Assembly: GCA_012839805.1 (NCBI GenBank)
Contig: DUMU01000035.1
Coordinates: forward strand, 1 to 64,000
Origin: Bacillota bacterium
Lineage (GTDB): Bacteria > Bacillota > Limnochordia > Limnochordales > DUMU01
Direction of reading: 5' to 3'
DNA: 64,000 nt
Made by a program: the position numbers and the translations under genes. Shown piece after piece: positions 53,280 through 63,238 of the stretch; within the stretch, counting starts at the first letter, position 1, and the number at the start of each line of letters is the position of its first letter. The notes below the pieces were generated by a model that saw only the letters and a program-made list of their open reading frames with translations, did no database searches and had not been told where the DNA came from.

Positions 53280-53743
53280 CCGGCGGGAGGTTTCTTGCTC
53301 TCGACCTCGGTGAGCGCCGTATCGGCCTGGCCGTCTCTGACCCCCTGGGGCTGGTAGGGATGGCGGCCGGCCAGATCGAACGGTGCGGAGAGGCCGAAAA
53401 GGACCTCGAACGCATTGGAGAGCTGATCAGGCAGTACCAGCCGGTGGAGGTGATCGTGGGCTTACCGGTGCGGACCGACGGCCGCTGGGGAGAGCCGGCG
53501 GTCAGGGCGCAGGAGCTGGCCGGGATGATCCGGGAACGGTTCGGGGTGCCGGTGGTGCTCTGGGACGAACGGTTTACCACGAAGATCGCCGAGGACCTGC
53601 TCCTCGCAGCCGGGATACGGCGCCAGGACCGGCGCCGGGCGCGGGACAGTCTGGCGGCCGCGGTGATCCTGCAATCGTACCTGGAGCACCGGCGGAGGGA
53701 ACGGTGTCATGAGGGTAGAATCCCAACCGGCGGCGGAGGTTAG
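53276..53743 (+). CDS. ruvX: Holliday junction resolvase RuvX (YqgF)
   Basis: [67 protein letters not shown]. Confidence 0.96.
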   Translation: MTGGRFLALDLGERRIGLAVSDPLGLVGMAAGQIERCGEAEKDLERIGELIRQYQPVEVIVGLPVRTDGRWGEPAVRAQELAGMIRERFGVPVVLWDERFTTKIAEDLLLAAGIRRQDRRRARDSLAAAVILQSYLEHRRRERCHEGRIPTGGGG

Positions 53744-53838
53744 AGGTTAGCAGATGAGGGAGGCGAGGGTAGGCAGGCCCCAACGGTATGGCAACTACGG
53801 GTTCAGGGGATACGACGTGAGGAAGGAAGGGTCGAGAT

Positions 53839-54576
53839 ATGTCCCATAAGCATGATCACAGCCACGGCCATGGGCACTATCATGGCTATGATCACGATCA
53901 CGACGAGCGGTGGCACGGAGATGACGAGGACGGCGTCGAGGTAGTTACCCTCGTGGACGAAGATGGGGAAGAGCACAATTTCCAGGTCATCGATGCCGTC
54001 GAAGTAGATGACAAGGAGTACCGCGTCCTGGTCCCTGAAACCGAGGAGGACCAGGAGGAGGATGAGGACGAGGAAGGAGAAGAAGCCTACCTCTTCCGGG
54101 TCGAGAAGGACGAGAACGGTGACGAAGTGCTGGTGAGCATTGAGGACGACGCCGAGTTCGACCGGGTCGTCGCGGCCCTGCGTGAGCTCGAAGACGAGGA
54201 CGAGGATGACGAGGGGTACGAAGAAGAAGAGCTAGACGACGAAGACGACGGGTACGAAGATGAGCAAGACGACGAGGAGGACGATGCGGAAGCAGACGGC
54301 GAGGATGAAGAGGACGAAGAAGATGAGGACGACGTCTACGACGAAGACGAGGATGAGGGCGAGGACGAAGAGGATTGGGACGATGAAGATTGGGACGAGG
54401 ATGACGACGAACTAGACGAAGACGAAGATTGGGATGATGATGACGAAGATGTTGAGGATGAAGAGGACGGAGAGGGCGACGACGACATAGACTGGGAGCC
54501 TTTCGAGGAGGAGGAAGAGGAGCAAGAGGAGGAAGACGGGCCGGGTAATTCCGGTCCCAGGCGGGGGCGCAAGTAA
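53839..54576 (+). CDS. DUF1292 domain protein with His-rich N-terminus and ~120-aa Asp/Glu tail
   Basis: MSHKHDHSHGHGHYHGYDHDHDERWHGDDEDGVEVVTLVDEDGEEHNFQVIDAVEVDDKEYRVLVP...AYLFRVEKDENGDEVLVSIEDDAEFDRVVAAL then near-continuous D/E. Confidence 0.9.
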   Translation: MSHKHDHSHGHGHYHGYDHDHDERWHGDDEDGVEVVTLVDEDGEEHNFQVIDAVEVDDKEYRVLVPETEEDQEEDEDEEGEEAYLFRVEKDENGDEVLVSIEDDAEFDRVVAALRELEDEDEDDEGYEEEELDDEDDGYEDEQDDEEDDAEADGEDEEDEEDEDDVYDEDEDEGEDEEDWDDEDWDEDDDELDEDEDWDDDDEDVEDEEDGEGDDDIDWEPFEEEEEEQEEEDGPGNSGPRRGRK

Positions 54577-54607
54577 GCTCCCGGTCTTGTCTTGAGAGGT
54601 GTCCAGG

Positions 54608-54636
54608 CACCCCGGCGGCGCCCGAACCATAAACTG
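54608..54636 (+). promoter_or_regulatory. Candidate sporulation promoter (CACC-N16-CATAAACTG; sigmaK-like) upstream of sigK
   Basis: Resembles mACm-N16-17-CATAnnnTA with one mismatch; 37 nt before the proposed GTG start. Confidence 0.3.
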
Positions 54637-54672
54637 ATCAGGAGTCCTTTCCACAAAGGACGGGGCCTGGAG

Positions 54673-55371
54673 GTGGGTCGGGTGCTACCGGTCTGGTTGG
54701 ACCTGGCTGGGTGGCGTGAGTTACTGGCCCTGGTTGCCTTCGTCAGCGGCCAGGGAGCATTTCCGGCCCCGCTGAAGCCGGAGGAGGAGGCCGAGCTCCT
54801 GGCCCGCTGGCGGCAGGGAGACCGGCAGGCCGCCCATACTTTGGCGGAGCGAAACCTGCGCCTCGTCGCCCATATCGCCCGTAAGTTCGAAAGCACCGGC
54901 GAGGACCAGGACGATCTGATCTCCATCGGGACCCTGGGATTGGTTAAAGCCATTGACACCTTCGACCCGGAGCACAATACCCGGCTGGCTACCTACGCCG
55001 CCCGGTGTATCGAGAATGAGATCCTGATGTACCTGCGTTCCCGGCGCAACAGCCGCCAGGAGGTCGTCCTTTCCGAGCCCATCGGGGCGGACCGGGAAGG
55101 AAACGAGGTTACGCTGATGGATGTCTTGGGTACGGACGGCACCGAGGTGTACGATCAGGTGGAGGGCCGGGTCGAGCGGGAGCAATTGCGGGAGAAGCTG
55201 GGCTCTCTGACCCGGCGGGAGCGGCTGGTGCTGGAACTCCGATACGGGCTGGGAGACGGAGTAGAACGGACCCAGCGGGAGATCGCCCGGCTTCTCGGTG
55301 TGTCCCGTTCCTACGTCTCCCGTATAGAAAAACGAGCGCTGCTCAAGCTGGCGCAGGTGCTGGGAGCTTAG
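54673..55371 (+). CDS. sigK: RNA polymerase sporulation sigma factor SigK (contiguous)
   Basis: VGRVLPVWLDLAGWRELLALVAFVSGQGAFPAPL; LVAHIARKFESTGEDQDDLISIGTLGLVKAIDTFDPEHNTRLATYAARCIENEILMYLRSRRNSRQEVVLSEPIGADREGNEVTLMDVLGT. Confidence 0.95.
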   Translation: MGRVLPVWLDLAGWRELLALVAFVSGQGAFPAPLKPEEEAELLARWRQGDRQAAHTLAERNLRLVAHIARKFESTGEDQDDLISIGTLGLVKAIDTFDPEHNTRLATYAARCIENEILMYLRSRRNSRQEVVLSEPIGADREGNEVTLMDVLGTDGTEVYDQVEGRVEREQLREKLGSLTRRERLVLELRYGLGDGVERTQREIARLLGVSRSYVSRIEKRALLKLAQVLGA

Positions 55372-55400
55372 AAGGTATCAAGAACCAGGAGGAGGCAGAG

Positions 55401-55988
55401 GTGCAGGGGGCAGGAGGCATATGGTCGAGGATGGCCCCCGCGCGCCTGGTCGCTGCCGTTGACGAGATCGACGTGGAAGAGCTGTGGGAGGCGGGCTACC
55501 GGGGCATAATCCTGGACATCGACAATACCATCGCCCCCTGGCATGGCAGCGAGCCCGTCGCGGCAGCCGAAGAGTGGGTGGAGCGGGCGAAGCACCGGGG
55601 ATTCCGGGTCTGCCTGGTTTCCAACGCCCGGGCCGCCCGTATCCGATCTTTCGCGGCCCGTCTCGGCGTCGGCCACGTGGAGGCAGGGCGCAAGCCGGGC
55701 CGCCGGCCGTTCCTGGAGGCGCAAAAGCTCCTGGGGCTCCCTCCCTCCCAAATAGTGGTAGTAGGGGACCAGCTCTTAACCGACGTCTGGGGAGCAAGGA
55801 GATTGGGATTCCAGGCCCTCCTGGTCGACCCTATCAGCCCGCGCGAGTTTCTTGCCACCCGGTTGGCCCGCCGGCTGGAGGCGCTGGTTTTGCGGCAGCT
55901 GGCCCGCCGCCGGCTGGTCCGGCCGGAGGCGGAGGCCCGCCGGCGGCGGAGGGTGTTTTCTGACGGTTCACAGGAGGGAGAAAAGTGA
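55401..55988 (+). CDS. YqeG family HAD IIIA-type phosphatase
   Basis: [49 protein letters not shown]. Confidence 0.93.
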   Translation: MQGAGGIWSRMAPARLVAAVDEIDVEELWEAGYRGIILDIDNTIAPWHGSEPVAAAEEWVERAKHRGFRVCLVSNARAARIRSFAARLGVGHVEAGRKPGRRPFLEAQKLLGLPPSQIVVVGDQLLTDVWGARRLGFQALLVDPISPREFLATRLARRLEALVLRQLARRRLVRPEAEARRRRRVFSDGSQEGEK

Positions 55989-57217
55989 CACTCCGCTTCT
56001 TGACCGCCGGCGAGTCCCACGGCCCTGAGCTGGTTGCTATCGTCGAGGGCCTGCCGGCCGGGCTTTACCTCTCACGGCAGGCGATCGACCGGGAGCTCAG
56101 CCGCCGGCAGCAAGGGTACGGGCGAGGGCGCCGGATGCAGATCGAACACGACCATATCCGCTGGATCGGCGGGGTACGCCACGGGTTCACCCTGGGAAGC
56201 CCCGTGGCCTTGGCCATTGCGAACCGGGACTGGCCTCACTGGCAGGAGGTGATGTCGGCCGACCCGGTGCCGTCCGAGGCGGCCGGCGACCGGCGCGCCC
56301 TCTCCCGCGCTCTCCATCGCCCCCGACCCGGTCATGCGGACTTGAGCGGCGGCCTGAAATACGGTCACCGGGACCTGCGCAACGTCCTCGAGCGGGCGAG
56401 TGCCCGTGAAACCGCGGCCCGGGTGGCGGTGGGGGCGGTGGCCCGCCAGCTCCTTGCTCATTTCGGGGTCCGCCTCGCTTCGCTGGTGGTCGAGCTGGGC
56501 CAGGTGGCGGCCGATCCGGCCACCTATCTCGAAACCTCCAGCGAAGCTCCCCGCCCGATCGCCGACTGGCAGGAGGTAGTCGAAGCCTCGCCGGTGCGCT
56601 GCCCCGACCCGGAGGCGGCGGCGGCGATGATGACGGCGATCGACCGGGCCCGGGAGGAGGGTGATACCCTGGGCGGTATCTTCCTGGTGGTAGTGGAGGG
56701 CCTTCCGCCGGGGCTTGGCAGTTACGCCAGCTGGGATCGGCGCCTGGACGGGCGCCTGGCTGCCTCGCTTATGTCGATCCCCGCCATTAAGGGAGTCGAG
56801 ATCGGGCTCGGGTTCACCGCGGCCAGGCGCCCGGGGTCCGAGGTTCACGACGCCATTACCTATGACCCCGGGGAACGAAAGTTTCGCCGGCCGACCAACC
56901 GGGCCGGGGGGCTCGAGGGCGGGGTGACCAATGGAGAGACCCTGTGGCTCCGGGCGGCGATGAAGCCCATTGCCACCCTCGTCCGGCCGCTTGCCTCCGT
57001 CGACATCGAAACCGGAGAGCCGGTCATGGCCGCGGTGGAACGGTCCGACGTTTGCGCGGTGCCGGCCGCGGCGGTGGTGGGAGAGGCACAAGTAGCCTGG
57101 GAGCTCGCCTGTGCCTGGATGGAGAAGTTCGGCGGAGACTCCCTGGCGGAGGTGGAGCGGAACGTAGCCGGCTACCTGGAGGCCGTACGGAATTATGTCG
57201 GTAAATATCACGGCTGA
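55985..57217 (+). CDS. aroC: Chorismate synthase
   Basis: [87 protein letters not shown]. Confidence 0.98.
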   Translation: MTLRFLTAGESHGPELVAIVEGLPAGLYLSRQAIDRELSRRQQGYGRGRRMQIEHDHIRWIGGVRHGFTLGSPVALAIANRDWPHWQEVMSADPVPSEAAGDRRALSRALHRPRPGHADLSGGLKYGHRDLRNVLERASARETAARVAVGAVARQLLAHFGVRLASLVVELGQVAADPATYLETSSEAPRPIADWQEVVEASPVRCPDPEAAAAMMTAIDRAREEGDTLGGIFLVVVEGLPPGLGSYASWDRRLDGRLAASLMSIPAIKGVEIGLGFTAARRPGSEVHDAITYDPGERKFRRPTNRAGGLEGGVTNGETLWLRAAMKPIATLVRPLASVDIETGEPVMAAVERSDVCAVPAAAVVGEAQVAWELACAWMEKFGGDSLAEVERNVAGYLEAVRNYVGKYHG

Positions 57218-57884
57218 TGATCCCGGCGACCCTGGAGCGGGGCGCGCTCCGGGCATCGTACTGATCGGGCTGATGGGCGCCGGCAAGAGCGCGGTAGGAC
57301 GCACCGTGGCCGCCGAGAGCGGCCTTCCCTTCGTGGACCTGGACCGGGTCGTCCAGGCTCGGGCGGGCACGGATATTCCCACGATCTTCGCTCTTGGGGG
57401 CGAGGAGGCCTTTCGAGAGCTGGAATGGCAGGCGCTGCAGGAACTTGCCGGCACCGGCGGCGATTGGAGGAGTGGTCAGCGGGAAGGGCCGCGCCGGCAG
57501 GAGATCGGGCGGCCGGTTACTTTGGAAGGTGGAAGCCCGCGTGGGATCATCCTGGCGACCGGAGGCGGTACACCCTGCCGCGAAGAAACCTGGCCCTTGC
57601 TCCGGCGCCTGGGTCTCGTGGTGTGGCTCATGGTGGACCCGGCCGTTGCCGCCGCCCGGCTCCTCGAATCTGAGCCCGAGGTGAGCGGTCGTCCCCTCCT
57701 GCAGGGGGCAGCTACCGGGGAAGAGCTGGTGCACCGGCTCACCCAGCTCTTGTCGGCCCGGACCCCCTGGTATGAACGGGCGGACGTCCGGGTGGAAACC
57801 AACGGGCGTACCGTCGCCGAGATCGCCGCCGAGGTTAGACGGGCTTGGGAGTCAGCGCGAACCGGGAGGTCGGCTCCGGCATGA
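57195..57884 (+). CDS. aroK: Shikimate kinase
   Basis: [45 protein letters not shown]; about 30-aa insertion before GGG motif. Confidence 0.94.
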   Translation: MSVNITADDPGDPGAGRAPGIVLIGLMGAGKSAVGRTVAAESGLPFVDLDRVVQARAGTDIPTIFALGGEEAFRELEWQALQELAGTGGDWRSGQREGPRRQEIGRPVTLEGGSPRGIILATGGGTPCREETWPLLRRLGLVVWLMVDPAVAAARLLESEPEVSGRPLLQGAATGEELVHRLTQLLSARTPWYERADVRVETNGRTVAEIAAEVRRAWESARTGRSAPA

Positions 57885-59053
57885 CACGAGCTGGTGGCGT
57901 AAAGTTCTCCGTCCCCGTGAATGTCGCTCCCTGCCCATACCGGGTCGAAATCGGGGAGGGGCGCTTGGAGGAGATTGGTGTCCTGCTGCGTAAGCTTTTT
58001 CCGGCTACCGGAGACTCTCTGCTGGTGACCAACCCTACCGTGGCCGCGAAGCTGGCCGGCCGGGTGGAAAGTTCACTGGGGGAGGCCGGATTCCGATGCC
58101 ACCGGCTCCTGATGCCCGATGGGGAAGAATGGAAGACACTCGCTACGGTCTCCTCCCTTTATGAACGGGCGGCTGCCCTGGGAGCCGAGCGAGGCTGGCC
58201 GGTGTTAGCCCTGGGGGGCGGGGTAGTAGGGGATACCGCCGGCTTTTTCGCCGCCACCTATCTGCGGGGAATGCCTTTCGTGCAGCTGCCTACCACGCTG
58301 CTCGCTCAGATCGACGCGAGCGTCGGCGGCAAGGTGGCGGTGGACCTGCCTGCCGGCAAGAACCTGGTGGGCGCGTTCTACCAGCCCCGGCTGGTCCTCA
58401 TCGACCCGGCGACCCTATCCTCGCTTCCCGCCCGCCAACTCCGTTCGGGGATGGCGGAAGTGATCAAGACCGCCGCCCTGGCCGGAGGCGAGCTGCTGGA
58501 GCTACTGGAGGAGCAGCTGGAGAGGCTCCTTCGCCAACCGGGCACCGGTGAGAGTTGGGGGCGCCTGATTCAAAAGACGGTAGCTTTCAAGGCCCGGGTG
58601 GTAGAGGCGGATGAACGGGAGACGACGGGGCTTCGTACCATTCTCAACCTGGGCCATACGGTGGGCCACGGATTGGAGACCCTGACCGGTTACCGGGTTT
58701 ACACCCATGGGGAGGCGGTGGCCATCGGCCTGGGGGTCGCCCTGCGGCTCTCCCGGCACCTGCTGGACTTACCGGCAGAGGAGGAAGGAAGGATCGTGGC
58801 GCTGTTGCGGCGAACCGGTCTTCCCCTGCTGCCCTTCGAACCCTGGCAGCCGGAGCGGGATGGACCGGCGCTCGCCCAAGCCCTGCAGCGTGACAAGAAA
58901 GTGCTCTCGGGAGAGGTCCGCTTCGTACTGCTTCGGCGGCTGGGAGAGCCGGTGGTGAGCCCGGTGCCCGGAGAGCTCTTGCATGCGACCCTTGACGAAC
59001 TCTGGGGGACCGGCACGGGGAACGGTGCCGCCAAGGAGGGGGTAGGAGAATGA
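57881..59053 (+). CDS. aroB: 3-dehydroquinate synthase
   Basis: GGGVVGDTAGFFAATYLRGMPFVQLPTTLLAQIDASVGGKVAVDLPAGKNLVGAFYQP; LNLGHTVGHGLE. Confidence 0.98.
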   Translation: MTRAGGVKFSVPVNVAPCPYRVEIGEGRLEEIGVLLRKLFPATGDSLLVTNPTVAAKLAGRVESSLGEAGFRCHRLLMPDGEEWKTLATVSSLYERAAALGAERGWPVLALGGGVVGDTAGFFAATYLRGMPFVQLPTTLLAQIDASVGGKVAVDLPAGKNLVGAFYQPRLVLIDPATLSSLPARQLRSGMAEVIKTAALAGGELLELLEEQLERLLRQPGTGESWGRLIQKTVAFKARVVEADERETTGLRTILNLGHTVGHGLETLTGYRVYTHGEAVAIGLGVALRLSRHLLDLPAEEEGRIVALLRRTGLPLLPFEPWQPERDGPALAQALQRDKKVLSGEVRFVLLRRLGEPVVSPVPGELLHATLDELWGTGTGNGAAKEGVGE

Positions 59054-59538
59054 GCAGGATTCTCATCTTGAACGGGCCCAATCTCAACTGGCTCGGACGC
59101 CGGGAGCCGCACCTCTACGGTGGCGCCACCTGGCCGGTCATCCAGGCCAGGCTGGAAAAGGAGGCTCGGGAGCTCGGGGCGGTGATCGAGTGCCGCCAGT
59201 CGAACCACGAAGGTGAACTGATCGACCTCCTGCAGGCAGCGGCGGAAGAAGGGCGCTACGACGCGGTGGTCTTGAACGCAGGAGGGCTTACGCACACCAG
59301 CGTCGCCTTAAGAGACTGCGTGGCCGCCCTGCCCATCCCGGTGGTGGAGGTGCATCTCACCAACATTTACGCCCGGGAGGAGTTCCGGCGGCGTTCTCTG
59401 CTCGCCCCGGTGGTGGCCGGGCAGATCACCGGGTTCGGCGGCTACTCGTACTCGCTGGGGCTGTTGGCCGCCGTGCACCTGGCCAAGGGAAGAGAAGGCG
59501 GAAAGGCCACGGGGACGGCGCCGGAAGCTTCGGGCTAA
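59050..59538 (+). CDS. aroQ: Type II 3-dehydroquinate dehydratase
   Basis: ILILNGPNLNWLGRREPHLYGGATW, ECRQSNHEGELIDLLQAA, VVLNAGGLTHTSVALRDCVAALPIPVVEVHLTNIYAREEFRRRSLLAPVVAGQITGFGGYSYSLGL. Confidence 0.98.
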   Translation: MSRILILNGPNLNWLGRREPHLYGGATWPVIQARLEKEARELGAVIECRQSNHEGELIDLLQAAAEEGRYDAVVLNAGGLTHTSVALRDCVAALPIPVVEVHLTNIYAREEFRRRSLLAPVVAGQITGFGGYSYSLGLLAAVHLAKGREGGKATGTAPEASG

Positions 59539-59558
59539 CAAGGGGGTCTAGCTCTCAA

Positions 59559-60653
59559 ATGGCCTATACCCTGCCGGCTATCGACGTCGAAGCGCGCCTT
59601 GACCGCCTGCGGGCCAAGTTGCGGGAGAAGGGCGTCGATGGGATCCTGGTCTTCGGGCTCGAGAACATGCGTTACTTCAGCGGGTTCACCGGCGATAGCG
59701 GAGCGCTCCTCATCACCTCCCGGGACGCTATCCTCCTCACCGACTTCCGTTACGTGGAAGCCGCCCGGGAGGAGGCGCCTGCTTTTCAGGTGGTTCAGTA
59801 CCAGGATCTCTTAGAAACGTTGCCGCAGATAGTAAGCGAGCTTGCCGTCGGTTCACTGGCGTACGAGGGGAACGTGCTCACCGTGCGGCGCTTCCAGCGC
59901 TTGCAAGAAGTGCTGCCCGGCACCGGCTGGGTGGAGCAGGACGGGCTCATGGAGACCTTACGCGCGATCAAAGAGGAGGCAGAAGTGGCCCGCATGCAGG
60001 AGGCCGCCCGGATTGGCGACGAGGCGTTCAGCTTCTTGCTGGATCGCTTGCGGCCCGGCCGCACGGAGAAAGAGGTCGCGCTGGAACTGGAATGCTATCT
60101 CAAGAAGCATTCCGAAGGGCCGGCCTTTCCCAGCATCGTTGCCTCGGGGCCCCGGGGCGCGCTGCCGCATGCGCTGCCAGGAGGGAAGGAAATCCGGCGG
60201 GGCGAATTAGTAGTGCTGGATTTTGGTGCGGTGGTGGACGGGTACCGATCCGACATGACCCGCACGGTGGCGGTGGGCGAGGCAGACGAGAAGGCCCGAG
60301 CAATCTATGAGATCGTCCGGCAGGCGCAGCTCGCGGCCCTGGCCGCGGTACGGCCCGGCCCCACCGGCCGGGAAGTGGATGCCGTGGCGCGGGAACTGAT
60401 CACGCAGGCCGGATATGGGGAGCAGTTCGGCCACGGTCTGGGACACGGGGTGGGGCTGGCCATTCACGAGGATCCACCCCGGCTGTCGCCCCGCAGCGAG
60501 GGCAGGCTCGAGGAGAACATGGCGGTTACCGTCGAGCCCGGGATCTATCTGCCCGGTTATGGCGGGGTACGGATCGAAGACCTTGTGTTGGTAACATCGA
60601 ACGGCGCCCGGCGGTTGACGCAGTCCCCTAAGGAGCTCATGGTGGTGGGGTAG
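59559..60653 (+). CDS. M24 family Xaa-Pro peptidase
   Basis: [95 protein letters not shown]. Confidence 0.96.
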   Translation: MAYTLPAIDVEARLDRLRAKLREKGVDGILVFGLENMRYFSGFTGDSGALLITSRDAILLTDFRYVEAAREEAPAFQVVQYQDLLETLPQIVSELAVGSLAYEGNVLTVRRFQRLQEVLPGTGWVEQDGLMETLRAIKEEAEVARMQEAARIGDEAFSFLLDRLRPGRTEKEVALELECYLKKHSEGPAFPSIVASGPRGALPHALPGGKEIRRGELVVLDFGAVVDGYRSDMTRTVAVGEADEKARAIYEIVRQAQLAALAAVRPGPTGREVDAVARELITQAGYGEQFGHGLGHGVGLAIHEDPPRLSPRSEGRLEENMAVTVEPGIYLPGYGGVRIEDLVLVTSNGARRLTQSPKELMVVG

Positions 60654-60753
60654 TCCCGTAGCCGCCGCCGGATCGGGACGGCGAGGCGGCAGCGATAGCG
60701 ATAGGGCGACGCAAGAGAAATGGGAAACGGAGCGAAGCAGGAGGGAACGGGCA

Positions 60754-61311
60754 GTGATATCCAGTAACGATTTTCGCACCGGCTTGACCATCGAGGTCGA
60801 CGGCGAGGTGTGGAGCGTGGTAGAGTTCCTTCATGTAAAACCCGGCAAGGGCTCGGCGTTTGTGCGAACCAAGCTGAAAAACGTCAAAACCGGCCAGGTA
60901 ATCGAGCGTACGTTCCGCGCCGGGGAGCGGGTAAATCTCGCCCATGTGGAACTCCGACCCATGCAGTACCTCTACCAAAGCGGCGACGAGTTCGTCTTCA
61001 TGGACACCAAATCGTTTGAACAGATCTCACTGCCCCGGGAAAAGCTGGGTGACGCCCCCAAGTATTTGAAAGAGAACATGGAAATCGGCCTACAGATGTA
61101 CCAAGGCGAAGCGATCGGGGTGGAACTCCCCACCTTCGTGGAACTCAAAGTGGTACAGACCGAGCCGGGCGTGCGGGGCGATACGGCGGCCGGCGGGGGC
61201 AAACCTGCTACCCTGGAAACCGGGCTCGTGGTCACGGTGCCCTTCTTCGTCGAGGAGGGCGATGTAATCCGGGTGGACACCCGGACTGGCGAATACCTCT
61301 CGCGAGTGTGA
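60754..61311 (+). CDS. efp: Translation elongation factor P
   Basis: [58 protein letters not shown] ... [47 protein letters not shown]. Confidence 0.99.
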   Translation: MISSNDFRTGLTIEVDGEVWSVVEFLHVKPGKGSAFVRTKLKNVKTGQVIERTFRAGERVNLAHVELRPMQYLYQSGDEFVFMDTKSFEQISLPREKLGDAPKYLKENMEIGLQMYQGEAIGVELPTFVELKVVQTEPGVRGDTAAGGGKPATLETGLVVTVPFFVEEGDVIRVDTRTGEYLSRV

Positions 61312-61425
61312 GATCGTCCATAGCCGGCGTAACCCTTGGCAGACCGGGGTCAAGCTCCCGGGGTGTCCACCGGTACTCGCCGGGAATACTGTCCTCGGGG
61401 ATGAAGCACAGGGGGTGCCACCAAA

Positions 61426-62016
61426 ATGGAGAGCGTGCGGGAGAAGGTCGCTTATCTACGGGGGCTGATCGACAGCCAGCGTGCTGAACTGGAGACAGCG
61501 GGGAGCGTGCGCCTATGGGAGGCGCTGGTAGATGCCCTCAACCATGTGGGTGAGGAGCTCGATGATCTGAGGGATAGCCTGGAAGATCAGGAGGTATATC
61601 TCTCCGCGGTGGACGAGGATCTGATGGACCTGGAGGATACGGTGTACGGGATCGATGAGGTCGACGCCGAAGCGGGCGAGAACGACGAAGACGAGGTCGC
61701 AGAGGAGGGCGAGGACGGGGAGGAGGGCGACGCCGTGGCCGATGGCGCGACCGGTACGGCCGGTACCGTGGTGGCCGTCGGGGCGGGCCGCCCCGAGGAG
61801 GACGCTAAGGGGAACGGGCAGGCCGCCGACCACCATCCTACCTTCGTCGCGGTGGAGTGCCCAAACTGTCACGCTCGACTCTTCGTCGAGGAAGAACTGT
61901 TCGATGAGCCAAACGTCCAGGTCACCTGCCCGGAATGCGACGAACCCGTCTACACCGGCGAGGCTTACCATGAGATCGGCCGGACGGCGGCCCGGGATGG
62001 GCGGGTAATGGTCTAA
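61426..62016 (+). CDS. CD1247 N-terminal domain-type protein with C-terminal zinc ribbon
   Basis: VREKVAYLRGLIDSQRAELETAGSVRLWEALVDALNHVGEELDDLRDSLEDQEVYLSAVDEDLMDLED; VECPNCHARLFVEEELFDEPNVQVTCPECDEPVY; acidic low-complexity middle. Confidence 0.8.
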   Translation: MESVREKVAYLRGLIDSQRAELETAGSVRLWEALVDALNHVGEELDDLRDSLEDQEVYLSAVDEDLMDLEDTVYGIDEVDAEAGENDEDEVAEEGEDGEEGDAVADGATGTAGTVVAVGAGRPEEDAKGNGQAADHHPTFVAVECPNCHARLFVEEELFDEPNVQVTCPECDEPVYTGEAYHEIGRTAARDGRVMV

Positions 62017-62059
62017 AACGGGGCGGGTACGGTCTATCCCGGGAGAAGCGAGCATATCT

Positions 62060-62107
62060 TGTCCCTTGCCCGCCGGAGTCTTGGCGCCGCGGGCAGGGGG
62101 TTTTTTT
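62060..62107 (+). terminator. Terminator-like hairpin (TCCCTTGCCCGC / GCGGGCAGGGGG) followed by TTTTTTT
   Basis: About 11-12 bp stem with one G-U pair and a 7-T run immediately before spoIIIAA GTG 62110. Confidence 0.75.
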
Positions 62108-62109
62108 CA

Positions 62110-63180
62110 GTGTTTGGCTGGACGCCGATCCTCTCTGCGATCCTCTCGGTTCTCCCGCCGCGGGTATGCACCTGGCTGGAGCGCTATCAGGCAAGGATGA
62201 GCGAAGCCGCCGGCGACCTCGAGGAAATCCGCTTGCGGGCGGAGCGACCGGTACAGCTGGTTTCGGCCCGCCGGGAAGGGTTCCTCACGGAGGCGGGCGA
62301 GCTCGTCCATGACGCTGCCGGCGCACCGGCCCTGCGGGCGGAGGAGATCGTCGAGACGGCCCGGCGGGCAAGCCGGCACTCGGTCTACGCCTTCGAAGAG
62401 GAGCTTCGCCAGGGATTTCTTACCCTGCCCGGAGGACACCGGGTGGGACTGGTGGGCCGCTGCGTGGTGGAAGGCGGGCGGGTACGGACCATCGATCCGG
62501 TAAGCGGACTCAACTTCCGGCTGCACCGGCAGGTGACCGGGCCAGCCCGGCCGCTTCTACCCCACCTGGCCTCACCCTTCCCTCCGTACGTGTATTCTAC
62601 TCTGATCATCTCGCCGCCCGGGGCGGGCAAAACGACCCTCCTGCGGGACCTGGCCCGGCTGTTGAGCGACGGAGAGGGTTGGGGTCCGGGCGCCATCCCG
62701 CCCCGGAAGATCGTGGTGGTGGACGAGCGCTCCGAGATTGCCGGTTGCTGGCTGGGAGTTCCCCAACTGTCGGTGGGCAGTCGCACCGACGTGCTCGACC
62801 GCTGCCCCAAGGCGGAGGGTATCATGATGGCCCTGCGGGGCATGGCTCCGGACGTGGTGGTGACCGACGAGATCGGACGGCCCGAGGACCTGCTGGCACT
62901 TGAGGAGGCTCAAAACGCCGGGGTGGCGGTCCTTGCGACCGCGCACGGCGTCTCCTGGGAGGAGGTCATCTCCCGTCCCGCCTTGCGCGATCTGCGCGAC
63001 TATCCCTATTTCGACCGGGTCGTCCTGCTGAGCCGCCGCCAGGGACCGGGGACAGTAGAGCGGATCTTTCGCCCGGAAAGTTGCGCGGCATCCGGGTCCG
63101 GACCCCGGGCGGGAAGAGCCCGCCCTCCGGCCGGCCGCGGCCGGTCTAGTCCCTCCCGTCCGAGCATACACATGCCTTGA
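62110..63180 (+). CDS. spoIIIAA: Stage III sporulation protein AA
   Basis: ILSVLPPRVCTWLERYQARMSEAAGDLEEIRLRAERPVQLV, HSVYAFEEELRQGFLTLPGGHRVGLVGRCVVEGGRVRTIDPVSGLNFRLHRQV, IISPPGAGKTTLLRDLARLLS; GTG start after hairpin preferred over ORF start 62059. Confidence 0.95.
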   Translation: MFGWTPILSAILSVLPPRVCTWLERYQARMSEAAGDLEEIRLRAERPVQLVSARREGFLTEAGELVHDAAGAPALRAEEIVETARRASRHSVYAFEEELRQGFLTLPGGHRVGLVGRCVVEGGRVRTIDPVSGLNFRLHRQVTGPARPLLPHLASPFPPYVYSTLIISPPGAGKTTLLRDLARLLSDGEGWGPGAIPPRKIVVVDERSEIAGCWLGVPQLSVGSRTDVLDRCPKAEGIMMALRGMAPDVVVTDEIGRPEDLLALEEAQNAGVAVLATAHGVSWEEVISRPALRDLRDYPYFDRVVLLSRRQGPGTVERIFRPESCAASGSGPRAGRARPPAGRGRSSPSRPSIHMP

Positions 63181-63238
63181 AGGTGGACGAGATGCACCCC
63201 GGCCCGGCGGAGGCGCCGGATTGCAGGGAGATCGGGCA

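Noticed and set aside
53987-54977. Long minus-strand ORFs (53987-54610, 54336-54977) rich in Ser/Arg/Pro
   Set aside because: Antisense shadows of the GAC/GAG-rich acidic tail and start of sigK; the + strand frame encodes a recognisable DUF1292 protein.
55375-55400. Skin-element type interruption or remnant at sigK
   Set aside because: sigK reads through as a single intact ORF with no recombinase or attachment-site-like duplication noticed.
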